Part shown: positions 18,084 through 26,705 of the stretch, one piece after another | How the letters are laid out: each line of letters starts with the position of its first letter | Position numbering within the stretch: the stretch's first letter is position 1 | Assembly: GCF_029589495.1 (NCBI RefSeq) | Contig: NZ_JAAIVF010000002.1 | Coordinates: 620,001-684,000 of the forward strand | Origin: Speluncibacter jeojiensis | GTDB lineage: Bacteria > Actinomycetota > Actinomycetes > Mycobacteriales > Mycobacteriaceae | Direction of reading: 5' to 3' | Length of the DNA stretch: 64,000 nt | Made by a program: the position numbers and the translations under genes | Notes under the pieces: generated by a model | Databases searched by the model: none | The model's input: only the letters and a program-made list of their open reading frames with translations | Told to the model about the DNA's origin: nothing

Positions 18084-18946
18084 CTCTGTGCGGTGACGAG
18101 CTGACGGCCGGGCTCCTCCACCGGCTCGCCGGGCGACAAGCCCTCACTCGCCGGTTCCCCGTTCGCGACTCGTCGACGGGCCTGCCACGCGCTCACCGCG
18201 CGCACCAGGGCGATCACCACGACCATGAGCGCGACCGCGACGATGCCGTCCAGCCAGTAATGGTTGGCGGTCGCGACCACCACGACGGTGGTGATCAGCG
18301 GATGGGCGAGAAACAGCCAGCGCCAACGGGACCGGAAGGCGAAGCACAGCGCGAGGGCCAGCAGCAGCGCCCAGCCGATGTGCAACGACGGCATCGCGGC
18401 GAACTGATTCGAGAGGGTGTCTGTCTCCGGGGACCCGTACACGGACTCGCCGTACACCGCGGCGAGGTCGACGAACCCGAGGTCGTGCATCATCCGCGGC
18501 GGCGCGAGCGGGAAGAAGATGTGGACGAGCAGCGCCGTTCCCGTCAGGCCGACCATGACGTTACGCGTCCACCGGTAGAGCGGGGCGCGAAAGACCCACA
18601 GCCACACGAGGGTTGCGATCGCGAATGGGAAATGCACCGTTGCGTAGTACACGTTCGCAGGTATCGCGAGGAGTTCGGAGTTCGCGAAGAACGCGTTCAG
18701 CGACGTCTCGCTCGGCAGGTGCGCCGCGCGCTCGAGGTCCCACACCGACCTCGCGTTGGCGAACGCCCGGGCCTCGTGGTGGAGGACCAGCACCCTGCCG
18801 TAGCGATACACCAGATACAGCACAGTGGTCAGGGACAGTTGGCCGACGGCCTCGCGGCCGCGCCCGCGCACGGCCTCACGCACGGAACGAAACCACACGG
18901 GAGCCCCGACAGTTCGCGAGTTCGACCCGTTCGGGACGGCTACCAT
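18080..18946 (-). CDS. PAP2-superfamily membrane phosphatase / inositolphosphotransferase-like protein
   Basis: A 288-residue integral membrane protein with about six helices and the motifs of the PF14378 branch of PAP2. These are FPLAPPRM, then FAAMPSLHIGWA (motif with catalytic His), then ANHYWLDGIVA (second catalytic His and Asp). Members dephosphorylate or transfer phospho-groups on lipids, for example phosphatidylinositol-type substrates of the envelope. ATG 18946 is preferred over GTG 18955 because GGAGG lies nine bases upstream. An operator-like inverted repeat at 19007-19028 and a TetR gene directly upstream suggest repression by that regulator. Confidence 0.87.
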   Translation of the reverse strand: MVAVPNGSNSRTVGAPVWFRSVREAVRGRGREAVGQLSLTTVLYLVYRYGRVLVLHHEARAFANARSVWDLERAAHLPSETSLNAFFANSELLAIPANVYYATVHFPFAIATLVWLWVFRAPLYRWTRNVMVGLTGTALLVHIFFPLAPPRMMHDLGFVDLAAVYGESVYGSPETDTLSNQFAAMPSLHIGWALLLALALCFAFRSRWRWLFLAHPLITTVVVVATANHYWLDGIVAVALMVVVIALVRAVSAWQARRRVANGEPASEGLSPGEPVEEPGRQLVTAQR

Positions 18947-19006
18947 CGCCCGCACCCTCCACTGGCCACAGCAGTACAGGCCCAGGTTCCGAGCAGACTG
19001 CCTTCA

Positions 19007-19028
19007 TAAGTAATCGACTGACTACTTA
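19007..19028 (-). promoter_or_regulatory. Candidate TetR operator upstream of the PAP2 gene
   Basis: TAAGTAxTC and GAxTACTTA form an interrupted inverted repeat of 22 bases, AT-rich against the high-GC background, 61 bases upstream of the PAP2 start. Size and symmetry suit a TetR-family dimer. The TetR gene lies about 100 bases upstream on the same strand. Inference only. Confidence 0.55.
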
Positions 19029-19131
19029 GACTGTAGAAACGTCTGCACACCAAGTCAACGAGTGATTACATGCCGGGCTGTGACGTCGGTCATGGACTTG
19101 CCCGCCCGCACTCCGCGGGTGTGCGCCGGCC

Positions 19132-19776
19132 TCAGCCCTGCGCGGCGCCGGTCTCCGAACCGGAGGGGCATTCGAGCAACACGGCGGCCATCCGGTCGAC
19201 GTAGTTCTCGAGCGCGCCGTGATCGACCGCGGCGATCGCCGGGGTGGCGATCTTGTCCCGCATGATCACGATCCCGACGGTGAGTGCGACGATGAGTTCC
19301 GCGCGCAGTTTCGCGTCGGGGCCGTCCAGTCGCGCCGCCACGTGGGTGGTGATGGCCGACTCGATCCTCGCCCGGATCAGCGGCCGCATCGCCTCGTTGC
19401 TCGCGGAGGCCGCCAGCGTCGAGAGGGCGGTCGCCTGATCCCCCGAGCGAGCGCTGACGTCGAGCACGTGCGCGAGCAGGACGCGCGGGAGGTCGGACAG
19501 CGGCGCGTTCGCGATCGCAGTCGGCAGCGACGAGGGGATGCCGCCGAGCGCCTCGGCGATCAGGTTGTCCTTCGAGCCGAAGTAGCGGTACACCAGCGCC
19601 TGGTTCACCGAGACGGACGCGGCGATGTCGCGTGTGCTGACCGCATCCACACCGTGCTGGCCGATGAGCGCGCGGGCCGCGTTCAGGAGGGCCTCCCGCG
19701 TCGCGCTCGCGTCCCTGCGGCGCGGCGGGTCGGCCGACGTCGACCCGTCCTCGTCGGACACGCACACGGGTTTCAC
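19132..19776 (-). CDS. TetR-family transcriptional regulator
   Basis: A 214-residue regulator. The N-terminal helix-turn-helix is typical (STRDIAASVSVNQALVYRYFGSKDNLIAEAL, residues about 46-76). The C-terminal ligand domain is helical with a hydrophobic stretch (LIVALTVGIVIMRDKIA). It starts with GTG at 19776. It precedes the PAP2 gene in the same direction, with an operator-like repeat in the gap, suggesting it controls that envelope phosphatase. No other divergent target is adjacent except the quinone reductase 150 bases away. Confidence 0.88.
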   Translation of the reverse strand: MKPVCVSDEDGSTSADPPRRRDASATREALLNAARALIGQHGVDAVSTRDIAASVSVNQALVYRYFGSKDNLIAEALGGIPSSLPTAIANAPLSDLPRVLLAHVLDVSARSGDQATALSTLAASASNEAMRPLIRARIESAITTHVAARLDGPDAKLRAELIVALTVGIVIMRDKIATPAIAAVDHGALENYVDRMAAVLLECPSGSETGAAQG

Positions 19777-19928
19777 GCCACGAGCCTAGCCGGTGCCGCG
19801 GTGGCGTGGGCCGGCCGACGAACGAGGCACGGAGGCAGCGAGACAGCGGCCGATCGGCCTCGTCCCCCGCGCCGCCGTCTGACACGATGGGTACCGCCTG
19901 AGCGGAAGGTTCCACCGAAAGGATTGCC

Positions 19929-20915
19929 ATGCGCGCGGTACAGATCTCCACCCTCGACGGTCCCGGCGCCGTCACCGTGGTCGACGTCGACGAGCCCGAG
20001 GCATCGGCCGAGCAGGTCCTCATCGATGTGCACGCCGCCGGTGTGACCTTCCCCGACCTGTTGCAGACGCGCGGGCTCTACCAGATCAAGCCGCCGTTGC
20101 CGTTCGTCCCGGGCACCGAGGTCGCGGGCGTGGTCCGCACCGCACCCGCCGACAGCGGGTTCGCGGCCGGCGACCGCGTGGTCGCGTTTCCCGGGCTCGG
20201 CGGATTCGCGGAAACCGTTGCGGCCCATCCGGTCGCCACCTTTCCGCTGCCGGATCGGCTGTCGTTCGAGCAGGGCGCGGGCATCCCGATGAACGTGCTC
20301 ACCGCACACTTCGCGCTGGTACACCGCGGCGGACTGCGCGCCGGCGACACCGTGTTGGTGCACGGTGCCGCGGGCGGGGTCGGCAGCGCAAGTGTCCAGC
20401 TCGCACATGCGTTGGGCGCCAAGGTGATCGCGGTGGTCTCGACCGAGCAGAAGGCCGAGTTCGCCCGCCGCACCGGAGCGGACGAGGCGGTGTTGGTCGG
20501 CGGGTCCGACGACGTCCCCGGCTTCAAGGACACGGTCAAGCAGCTCACCGGCGGACGCGGCGTCGACCTCGTCGTCGACCCGGTCGGCGGGGACCGGTTC
20601 ACCGACTCGCTGCGCTGCCTGGCCCCCGAGGGCAAGCTGCTGGTGATCGGCTTCACCGCCGGTGAGATCCCCACGGTCAAGGTCAACCGACTGCTGCTGG
20701 GCAACATCTCGGTCGTCGGGGTCGCGTGGGGTGAGTACTGGATGCGGCGACCCGCCTACCTGCAGGAGCAGTGGGCCGACCTCCTGCCGCTGCTGGCCGA
20801 CGGCAAGCTGGACCCGCTGATCGGCGAGGTCCACCCGCTGGGCCAGGCTTCGGCCGCCCTGGACAACATGGACACCCGGCGCGGCATCGGCAAGATCGTG
20901 CTGCAGGTGCGCTGA
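19929..20915 (+). CDS. Zinc-less NADPH:quinone oxidoreductase (MDR family)
   Basis: A 328-residue medium-chain reductase. The N-terminal GroES-like substrate domain contains GVTFPDLLQTRGLYQ and FVPGTEVAGVV but lacks the structural zinc Cys cluster. The Rossmann domain has VLVHGAAGGVGSASVQLAHALGAKVIAVV (residues about 138-166), and the C-terminus is the standard IGKIVLQ. It reduces quinones or enones using NADPH, for detoxification or fatty-acid and aromatic metabolism. AAGGATTGCC precedes ATG 19929. The neighbours give no pathway clue. Confidence 0.9.
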   Translation: MRAVQISTLDGPGAVTVVDVDEPEASAEQVLIDVHAAGVTFPDLLQTRGLYQIKPPLPFVPGTEVAGVVRTAPADSGFAAGDRVVAFPGLGGFAETVAAHPVATFPLPDRLSFEQGAGIPMNVLTAHFALVHRGGLRAGDTVLVHGAAGGVGSASVQLAHALGAKVIAVVSTEQKAEFARRTGADEAVLVGGSDDVPGFKDTVKQLTGGRGVDLVVDPVGGDRFTDSLRCLAPEGKLLVIGFTAGEIPTVKVNRLLLGNISVVGVAWGEYWMRRPAYLQEQWADLLPLLADGKLDPLIGEVHPLGQASAALDNMDTRRGIGKIVLQVR

Positions 20916-21008
20916 GCCGCCTTGGAGGGCAAACAACCGGCGGATGAGCCGATTCAAGGGGACGTTGAGTCGGTGGCGACGGAACATTACGAAGGGCCGG
21001 CGAGGACG

Positions 21009-21326
21009 ATGCGGACTCTGCGGGGCGTGCTTTCGATCTGCGCCACGGCGGGCATCCTCACCGTGTTCGGCGCGGCCGTCGCCACCTCTGCGGATGCGGT
21101 GACGTCGCACGTAGATCCGAACGGCAGGGATTACACCTGCACCCTCGACACGTGCACGTATCCGGACGGGTCATACGTCCCGGGCTACGTGCAGTGTGGC
21201 GTCGCCTGCGGAGCACCGCCCACGTCGGGCGACATCCAGAGTTGCATTTCCGTTCAGGGGAACACTCCGCAGCAGTGCGACGCGATCCTTCGGCAGCAGG
21301 AGATCGCCAACGGCGGCAGCAACTAG
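21009..21326 (+). CDS. Small secreted Cys-rich protein
   Basis: A 105-residue exported protein of unknown function. ATG 21009 (GAGG just upstream) gives a signal peptide of about 32 residues ending TSADA. The mature part has six Cys (YTCTLDTCTYPDGS, QCGVACGAP, SCISVQ, QCDAIL), likely forming disulfides. The CTLDTCTYPDG segment resembles the CEGTICTNPDHG repeat of the lipoprotein at 31491. A longer reading from 20922 is possible but would bury the signal peptide. Confidence 0.7.
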   Translation: MRTLRGVLSICATAGILTVFGAAVATSADAVTSHVDPNGRDYTCTLDTCTYPDGSYVPGYVQCGVACGAPPTSGDIQSCISVQGNTPQQCDAILRQQEIANGGSN

Positions 21327-21537
21327 CCGGCACTCGCCGTGGGATCGGCCCGGCGACCGTCCGACGCTGGACGCGGACCGCGGTTCGCCGTCTATCCGCC
21401 TTCACGCTTCTCGCGGCCGTTCGCTCGCAGCGAATGATCGTTGCGAGAGAACTATTGGATTGATTCATCGCCACAGGCGATGCTTTGAGCGAGCGGGTGG
21501 TGCCGCCACCACCGACCAATCCGAAGCAGGAGTCGCC
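21327..21537. other. Intergenic leader of the SDR/esterase pair
   Basis: There is no gene here. A short hairpin, ATCGCC-ACA-GGCGAT, lies about 50 bases before the SDR start. The AT-rich stretch just before it (about 21445-21470) is the best place for a promoter. Confidence 0.4.
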
Positions 21538-22284
21538 GTGCCCGAATCGATCACCAAGGCCAAGCGGGTCGCCCTCGTCACCGGCGCGTCGGGAGGAATC
21601 GGCGCAGCGATCGCCGAAAGGTTTGCCCGAGACGGCATGGCAGTGGTGGCCCACCACAGCGGTCGCACCGCGCGTACTCCCGACGTGATCGCGACGATGA
21701 GCCGCGCAGGGGCGCCGGTGATCGCCGCAACCGGCGACATTGCGAATGAAGAAGAGATGGCTGTCGTATTCGATACGGCCGTAAGAGAGTTCGACGGTAT
21801 CGATGTCGTGGTCAACACTGCGGGGATCATGCCGCTGGCCCCTATTGCACAGATGGGCCTTGACGTCTTCGACCGCATCCAACGGGTCAATGTTCGGGGC
21901 ACGTTCGTCGTAGACCAACTCGCCGCCCGGTCGGTGCGCGCCGGCGGGGCGATCGTGAACTTCTCGACCTCGATCACCCGCCTGCAGTCGCCGGCCTACG
22001 GCGCCTACGCCGCTTCGAAGGGCGCAATCGAGGCGATGACACTGATCCTGGCCCGAGAGTTGGAGGGGCGAGACATCACCGTGAACACCATCGCGCCCGG
22101 CCCCACGGCGACCCCCCTGTTTCTCGAAGGTAAGTCGCCGCAACTGATCGAGCGGATATCTGCCGCCAACCCGATGAGGCGGCTGGGCACACCGGCAGAT
22201 GTCGCCGAGGTCGCCGCATTCCTCGCCGGTCCGGCGCGCTGGATCAACGGCCAAACGATCTTCGTCAACGGCGGGGCGGCTTGA
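21538..22284 (+). CDS. SDR-family oxidoreductase (3-oxoacyl reductase-like)
   Basis: A 248-residue classical SDR with cofactor motif TGASGGIG (residues 15-22), NTAG, catalytic Ser in NFSTSITR and YAASK. The C-terminus is the usual WINGQTIFVNGGAA. The closest general type is 3-oxoacyl-ACP or general carbonyl reductase. GTG 21538 is chosen because GGAG sits about six bases upstream and leaves the normal 14-residue lead to the Rossmann motif. It is followed 72 bases later by an esterase and then a converging LysR gene, suggesting one regulated catabolic unit. Confidence 0.88.
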   Translation: MPESITKAKRVALVTGASGGIGAAIAERFARDGMAVVAHHSGRTARTPDVIATMSRAGAPVIAATGDIANEEEMAVVFDTAVREFDGIDVVVNTAGIMPLAPIAQMGLDVFDRIQRVNVRGTFVVDQLAARSVRAGGAIVNFSTSITRLQSPAYGAYAASKGAIEAMTLILARELEGRDITVNTIAPGPTATPLFLEGKSPQLIERISAANPMRRLGTPADVAEVAAFLAGPARWINGQTIFVNGGAA

Positions 22285-22356
22285 CCTGCCGATCCCGGCA
22301 CACCCGCGCGGCACCGACCCGACACCGCCCCTCCCCTCGAAGCCTCAGGAGAAGTC

Positions 22357-23358
22357 ATGTCTCTGTTTCAACTGGCCGAAGTCCGTGAACTGCTGCGGGA
22401 TTCGCCACTCGACTTCGGTGCGCCGGTCGAGCAGGTACGTGCAGTGTTCCACGAGATGATCGGCACCCATCCGCTTGCTCGGGATGTTCACTTCGCCGAC
22501 CTGAGTCTCGGCGGCGTGCCCGCGATCGAGGTCCATGTCGACACCAGCGCGGAAACCGCTGCGGCGCAGTCGGGCACGAGTTCGCTGCTGTACTTCCACG
22601 GCGGAGCGTACGCGGCGGGATCGGCACGGGACAGCGTCGGACTGGTTGCCGACATCGTGCGACGGTGCGGTGCGTCCGCGTACACGGTCGACTACCGGCT
22701 GGCACCGGAGCATCCGTACCCGGCCGCCACCGATGACGCGATCGCCGCATATCGCGGGCTCCTGGAAAGCGGCGTGCCCGCGAGCTCGATCGCGGTGGTC
22801 GGAGAGTCCGCAGGGGCAGGCCTGGCGATGGCCATGCTGTTGCGGATCAAGCAGTCCGGCCTGCCGATGCCCGCGGCGACGGTCGTGCTCTCCCCGTGGT
22901 GCGACCTGTCCTTGTCGGGGGACAGCATGGCCGGGAAGGCCGCAGTGGATCCCGCACTCACCGCCGATGCGCTGCGTACCCGCGCCGAGTCCTACCTGGC
23001 CGGGGCGGACCCACGCTCACCGTTCGCCGGCCCCCTGCACGCCGATCTGCGCGGCCTGCCGCCGTTGCTGATCCAGTCCGGTTCGTTCGAGATACTCCTG
23101 GACGACGCGGTCCGACTCGCCGCACGGGCGGCAGCCGATGATGTGGCCGTCAGCCTCGAGGTCTGCCCCGGAGCACCGCATGTCTTCCAGGGCTTCGCCG
23201 AAATCCTCGACGAGGCCGGCGAGGCGCTGGACCGTGTCGCGACCTTCCTGCGCAATCACCTGATGGCTGCCGAGAAGGCCAGGACCGGGCCGAAGGTTTC
23301 ACCGCGGCGGTGCAGGACGACCATGTCGGGTCCGGTGACATCGGCGATGGGTCGGTAG
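22357..23358 (+). CDS. Alpha/beta hydrolase, HSL-type esterase
   Basis: A 333-residue cytoplasmic esterase of the hormone-sensitive-lipase family. The oxyanion motif is YFHGGAYAAGS (about residues 77-87), the nucleophile is in VVGESAGAGLA (Ser near 150), and the His is in PGAPHVFQGF. Family members end soon after TFLRNHL. Here the frame runs on for about 30 basic residues that overlap the 3' end of the converging LysR gene by 103 bases. That tail looks like loss of the original stop. Substrate unknown; short-chain esters are likely. Confidence 0.87.
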   Translation: MSLFQLAEVRELLRDSPLDFGAPVEQVRAVFHEMIGTHPLARDVHFADLSLGGVPAIEVHVDTSAETAAAQSGTSSLLYFHGGAYAAGSARDSVGLVADIVRRCGASAYTVDYRLAPEHPYPAATDDAIAAYRGLLESGVPASSIAVVGESAGAGLAMAMLLRIKQSGLPMPAATVVLSPWCDLSLSGDSMAGKAAVDPALTADALRTRAESYLAGADPRSPFAGPLHADLRGLPPLLIQSGSFEILLDDAVRLAARAAADDVAVSLEVCPGAPHVFQGFAEILDEAGEALDRVATFLRNHLMAAEKARTGPKVSPRRCRTTMSGPVTSAMGR

Positions 23359-24128
23359 ACGAGATCACCGAGCGCGATGAGCGAGGTGTCCTCGGGGACG
23401 ATCGCCACGCCCATGCCGGCCGCCGCGAGGGTGAGAACACCGAGCGTGGTCGGGACCAGCCGCACCCCGGCAGAGCCGCCGGGTGCGATGGGGCGAATGC
23501 GTTCGGCGATGCTGGCGATGCCGGGGTCGGTGGCGGGGACGATGAGCGTCTCGGTGTCCAGATCAGCCTTGCTGAGCGCACCCTTGGCGCAGAGACGATG
23601 GCTTGCCGGCAGTGCAGCTGTCAGCTCGATGCGTTTACGAAACGTCCGGGTGAACTCGTCGGGCGAGATCGATTCCATATCGTGGGTATAGCCCAGGTCG
23701 ATTGCCCCGGAACGGAGTTCGTCCACGACACCGGACGGAGGCAGCTCCTCGCCGATCTCGATCTCGACGTCGGGATGTGCACGGTGGAACTTCCTGAGGT
23801 CGGCCGGAAGTACTCCGCTGAACGCGGCCACGCCGGCGAAACCGATCCTGATGGAACCGATTTCGCCCAGCACAGATTGCCGGGTGACATACAGCGCTCG
23901 ATCGGCTTGGTCGAGCGTGCGGCAGGCCTCGGCATACAGCAGTCGACCGGCCTCCGTCAGTTGGACCTGACGACTCGACCTGGCCAACAGCGCGCCGCCG
24001 ATCTCCGCTTCGAGCTGCTGAATCTGCACACTGAGGGTGGACTGGGTCACGTACAGCCGGGCGGCCGCCCGCCCGAAATGCAGCTCTTCGGCGACCGCGG
24101 TGAAGTACCTCAGGTGACGCAACTCCAT
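23256..24128 (-). CDS. LysR-family transcriptional regulator
   Basis: A 290-residue LysR regulator. The winged HTH is at the N-terminus (MELRHLRYFTAVAEELHFGRAAARL, then TQSTLSVQIQQLE), with the linker helix, and the periplasmic-binding-like effector domain starts at IRIGFAGVAA. It converges on the esterase gene, so it is not the usual divergent arrangement. Its targets may be the SDR/esterase pair or elsewhere. It ends in the unusually long overlap with the esterase. Confidence 0.9.
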   Translation of the reverse strand: MELRHLRYFTAVAEELHFGRAAARLYVTQSTLSVQIQQLEAEIGGALLARSSRQVQLTEAGRLLYAEACRTLDQADRALYVTRQSVLGEIGSIRIGFAGVAAFSGVLPADLRKFHRAHPDVEIEIGEELPPSGVVDELRSGAIDLGYTHDMESISPDEFTRTFRKRIELTAALPASHRLCAKGALSKADLDTETLIVPATDPGIASIAERIRPIAPGGSAGVRLVPTTLGVLTLAAAGMGVAIVPEDTSLIALGDLVYRPIADVTGPDMVVLHRRGETFGPVLAFSAAIR

Positions 24129-24187
24129 GGCCGCAGCCTAACTGCGACAGGAAGGGGCGCCGTGCGACGAACCTCCCGATGCCGGGC

Positions 24188-24868
24188 CTACTCCAGACCC
24201 AACTCGGCCAGCGCCGCGGCGACACCGGCCGCATCGGGCACCTCGATGCCCAGCAGCACCTCACGCAGGGCCGCGGCGGCGGGGTCGTTCAGCCGCACGA
24301 GCGCGGCGACGTCGGGCTCGCGCAGCGCCTGCCGGACGTCGTCGCCCCGCAGCGCCGCAACCGTGGCGGCGAGCAGGCGCACCACGCCGGCGGCGTCGTC
24401 GGCGCGGGCGGTGAACCCGACGCTGCTGTGCGCAAGCACCGCCAGGAAGTCCGCCGCCTGCTCGACCTCGACGTCGGCCGCCAGTCCGGGACTGACGCCC
24501 ACCGCGACCATCCGGGCCGCGGACTCCGCGGGCACCACACCCTCGGCGTACACCACCAGCGGGCCCGACGGGGAGAGCCTCAGTGCATCATCGAGTTCAC
24601 CTGCCCCGCAATCGATCTGAAATCTGACCGCCTCGTAGCCGGAGCCCGCGACCGTTCCGGGCTCGCGGTCGAGTTGGACCACCACGGGACCGATCTCACC
24701 GCCTGCGACGTCCAACGACGACGCCGCGACGATCGGCGGACCGCTCGCGCGCGGCCCACGCGTGGCAGCGGCCCGCGCCGGGTCTGCACAGCGCTGGTTC
24801 AGCAGCCGCAGCAGCAGCGGGCGCGGTTCGGGGGCGTCGGGGGCGATCAGTGACAGCGACACGGGCAC
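24188..24868 (-). CDS. Conserved protein of unknown function
   Basis: A 226-residue protein not recognised. It is rich in Ala, Val, Leu and acidic residues, with no signal peptide or transmembrane segment. The pattern of alternating strands in the first half (PPIVAASSLDVAG, IGPVVVQLDREPG) and helices in the second half suggests an alpha/beta cytoplasmic fold. Start codons GTG 24895, 24868 and 24862 are all possible; none has a strong ribosome site. It is divergent from the DUF2470 gene, and its start lies about 50 bases from the iron box at 24921, so it may share that control. Confidence 0.6.
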   Translation of the reverse strand: MPVSLSLIAPDAPEPRPLLLRLLNQRCADPARAAATRGPRASGPPIVAASSLDVAGGEIGPVVVQLDREPGTVAGSGYEAVRFQIDCGAGELDDALRLSPSGPLVVYAEGVVPAESAARMVAVGVSPGLAADVEVEQAADFLAVLAHSSVGFTARADDAAGVVRLLAATVAALRGDDVRQALREPDVAALVRLNDPAAAALREVLLGIEVPDAAGVAAALAELGLE

Positions 24869-24920
24869 CGACTCACGGTATCCCCGTCGTCGCACCCGTT
24901 GCGCAACCCCGTCCAGTGAA

Positions 24921-24939
24921 TTAGGTTTGCCTAACCAAA
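24921..24939. promoter_or_regulatory. DtxR/IdeR-type iron box
   Basis: The 19 bases TTAGGTTTGCCTAACCAAA match 17 of 19 positions of the IdeR/DtxR consensus (TTAGGTTAGSCTAACCTAA), in a stretch clearly richer in A and T than its surroundings. It is 18 bases upstream of the DUF2470 start. Repression under iron-replete conditions is the expected effect, as reported for the mycobacterial equivalent Rv3839. Confidence 0.85.
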
Positions 24940-24957
24940 TACGAGAGAGGATCGCCG

Positions 24958-25770
24958 ATGACCGAGTCGACCGCCCGAACCTCGGCCGTGCCCGCCCCCA
25001 CCACCGCCGAGCTGGTCCGCAGCGCCTGTGCCCGCGCCACCGACGCGGTGCTCGCGGTCGAAGGGGTCGCGAACGCCGTCGAGACGACCGTCACCGCCCT
25101 GCACCATGTGCAGGGCAGCGGCGATGTCGTCGTGTCGGTGCCGCTCGACTCCCCCGCGGCGACGGCGACCTGGCCCGCCATCGGGGTCACCCCGACCGCC
25201 ATGCTCGAGATCACCGACCTCGCCCCGCTGCCGCTGCGCGAGCCCGTGCGGGCGCTCGTCTGGCTGCGCGGAACCCTGCACCCGGTGCCCGCCACCGAGA
25301 TCCGTGCACTGCTCGACGACATCGCCGCCGAGCACCCCCATCCCGGGCTGCTCGACGTCGGTCACACCGCCGTCCTCCTGCGGCTGGTCCTGTCATCAGT
25401 GATCATCGCCGATTCCCATGGCGCGGAACCGGTCTCGGTCCGCGAGCTCGTCGACGCCACACCGGACCCGTTCTGGGAGGCCGAGACCGACTGGCTGCGG
25501 CACCTCGAATCCGACCACGCGGACCTGGTCACGGCGCTCTCCCGTCGGCTGCCGACGGCGCTGCGCCGGGGCCGGGTCCGTCCGCTCGGCGTGGACCGGT
25601 TCGGGATCCGGCTGCGGGTCGAATGTGAGCACGACGACGGCACCGCCTGCGACACCGACGTCCGCCTGCCGTTCGGCTCACCGGTGCACGACGTCGCCGG
25701 GCTCAGCCGTGCGATCCGCGCGCTGGCCGGCTGCGTGTTCCTCAACGGCCTGCGGGCACGCTCGACATGA
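24958..25770 (+). CDS. DUF2470-domain protein, probably iron-regulated (Rv3839-like)
   Basis: A 270-residue cytoplasmic protein. The C-terminal half (TPDPFWEAETDWLRHLESDHADLVTAL onward) fits the DUF2470/HugZ-C type domain found in haem-handling and iron-regulated proteins. The N-terminal 130 residues look like a degenerate FMN-binding-barrel half. GAGAGAGG precedes ATG 24958, and a 17/19 iron box lies just upstream, so iron repression is strongly suggested. A haem-binding or haem-degrading role is inferred from the family only. In M. tuberculosis the equivalent gene sits beside an LCP-like gene and bfrB, as here. Confidence 0.83.
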   Translation: MTESTARTSAVPAPTTAELVRSACARATDAVLAVEGVANAVETTVTALHHVQGSGDVVVSVPLDSPAATATWPAIGVTPTAMLEITDLAPLPLREPVRALVWLRGTLHPVPATEIRALLDDIAAEHPHPGLLDVGHTAVLLRLVLSSVIIADSHGAEPVSVRELVDATPDPFWEAETDWLRHLESDHADLVTALSRRLPTALRRGRVRPLGVDRFGIRLRVECEHDDGTACDTDVRLPFGSPVHDVAGLSRAIRALAGCVFLNGLRARST

Positions 25771-25824
25771 CCTGCCCGACCTGACCACCGCGCCGCGCGA
25801 TCGCCCGGAGGCTAGCGTGACCGG

Positions 25825-26631
25825 GTGATCCGCGAGTGGCTGCGACCCGAGACCCAGGCCGTCGACCCTGCCCCGCAGACCGATCCGAGGGCCCGGCAGA
25901 TGCTCTGGTTCGAGGTGGCGGTCGTCCTTCTCGTCACCTTCGGGCTCAGCGGGCTCAGCTCGATCCTGTCGCTGCTCGAGAGCGCACTGTCCTCGGCCGG
26001 CCTGGGCGGGACGACGGTCGCGCTGAACCGGTCGATGTCGTCGATCAGCCTGATCGACCTGGCCTTCCAGGTGCTCTCGGTGCTCAAGCTGTTCGCCTGG
26101 GCGGGCCTGGCGCTGTACCTGCTCTGGCGCAGCGGGCTCGGTCCGCGCACGGTGGGGCTCGCCCGGATCCGCCGGCGCGCCGACGTGCTGCCCGGCATCG
26201 GGCTGGCCGCGCTGATCGGCCTCCCCGGCCTCGGGCTCTACTTCCTGGCCCGCGCGGTCGGGGCGAACGTGCACGTGGTGCCCACCGCGCTGCACGACAC
26301 CTGGTGGCGGCTGCCGACGCTGGTGCTCTGGGCGATCGCGAACGCAGTGGCCGAGGAGACCGTCGTCGTCGCCTACCTGCTCAGCAGACTGCGCACGCTC
26401 GGCTGGTCCCCCAACAGGGCGCTGTGGGCGTCGGCGCTCCTGCGCGGCAGCTATCACCTGTACCAGGGCATCGGCGGCGGGCTGGGGAACGTGGTCATGG
26501 GGCTGGTGTTCGGACGCTGGTGGCAGCGCACCGGTCGGCTCTGGCCGCTGATCATCGCCCACGCACTGATCGACACGGTCGCGTTCGTGGGCTATGCGCT
26601 GCTCGCACCCCACCTGTCGTGGCTGCGTTGA
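25825..26631 (+). CDS. CPBP-family intramembrane metalloprotease
   Basis: A 268-residue protein with about seven transmembrane helices. The CPBP (CAAX protease and bacteriocin-processing) signatures are present: NAVAEETVVVAYLLSRL (catalytic EE), SYHLYQG (metal His) and AHALIDT (second His). Actinobacterial members are presumed proteases acting in the membrane; targets are unknown. GTG 25825 is the only plausible start, since an earlier GTG runs into a stop. It lies between the iron-regulated DUF2470 gene (55 bases) and the LCP gene (75 bases) on the same strand. Confidence 0.87.
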   Translation: MIREWLRPETQAVDPAPQTDPRARQMLWFEVAVVLLVTFGLSGLSSILSLLESALSSAGLGGTTVALNRSMSSISLIDLAFQVLSVLKLFAWAGLALYLLWRSGLGPRTVGLARIRRRADVLPGIGLAALIGLPGLGLYFLARAVGANVHVVPTALHDTWWRLPTLVLWAIANAVAEETVVVAYLLSRLRTLGWSPNRALWASALLRGSYHLYQGIGGGLGNVVMGLVFGRWWQRTGRLWPLIIAHALIDTVAFVGYALLAPHLSWLR

Positions 26632-26705
26632 GCAGCGGCGCGTGAGCACCGCGTCGACGGCTCGTTGCGGCAGATACCGCGTTTGCCTGCGTACAGTCGG
26701 TTGAC

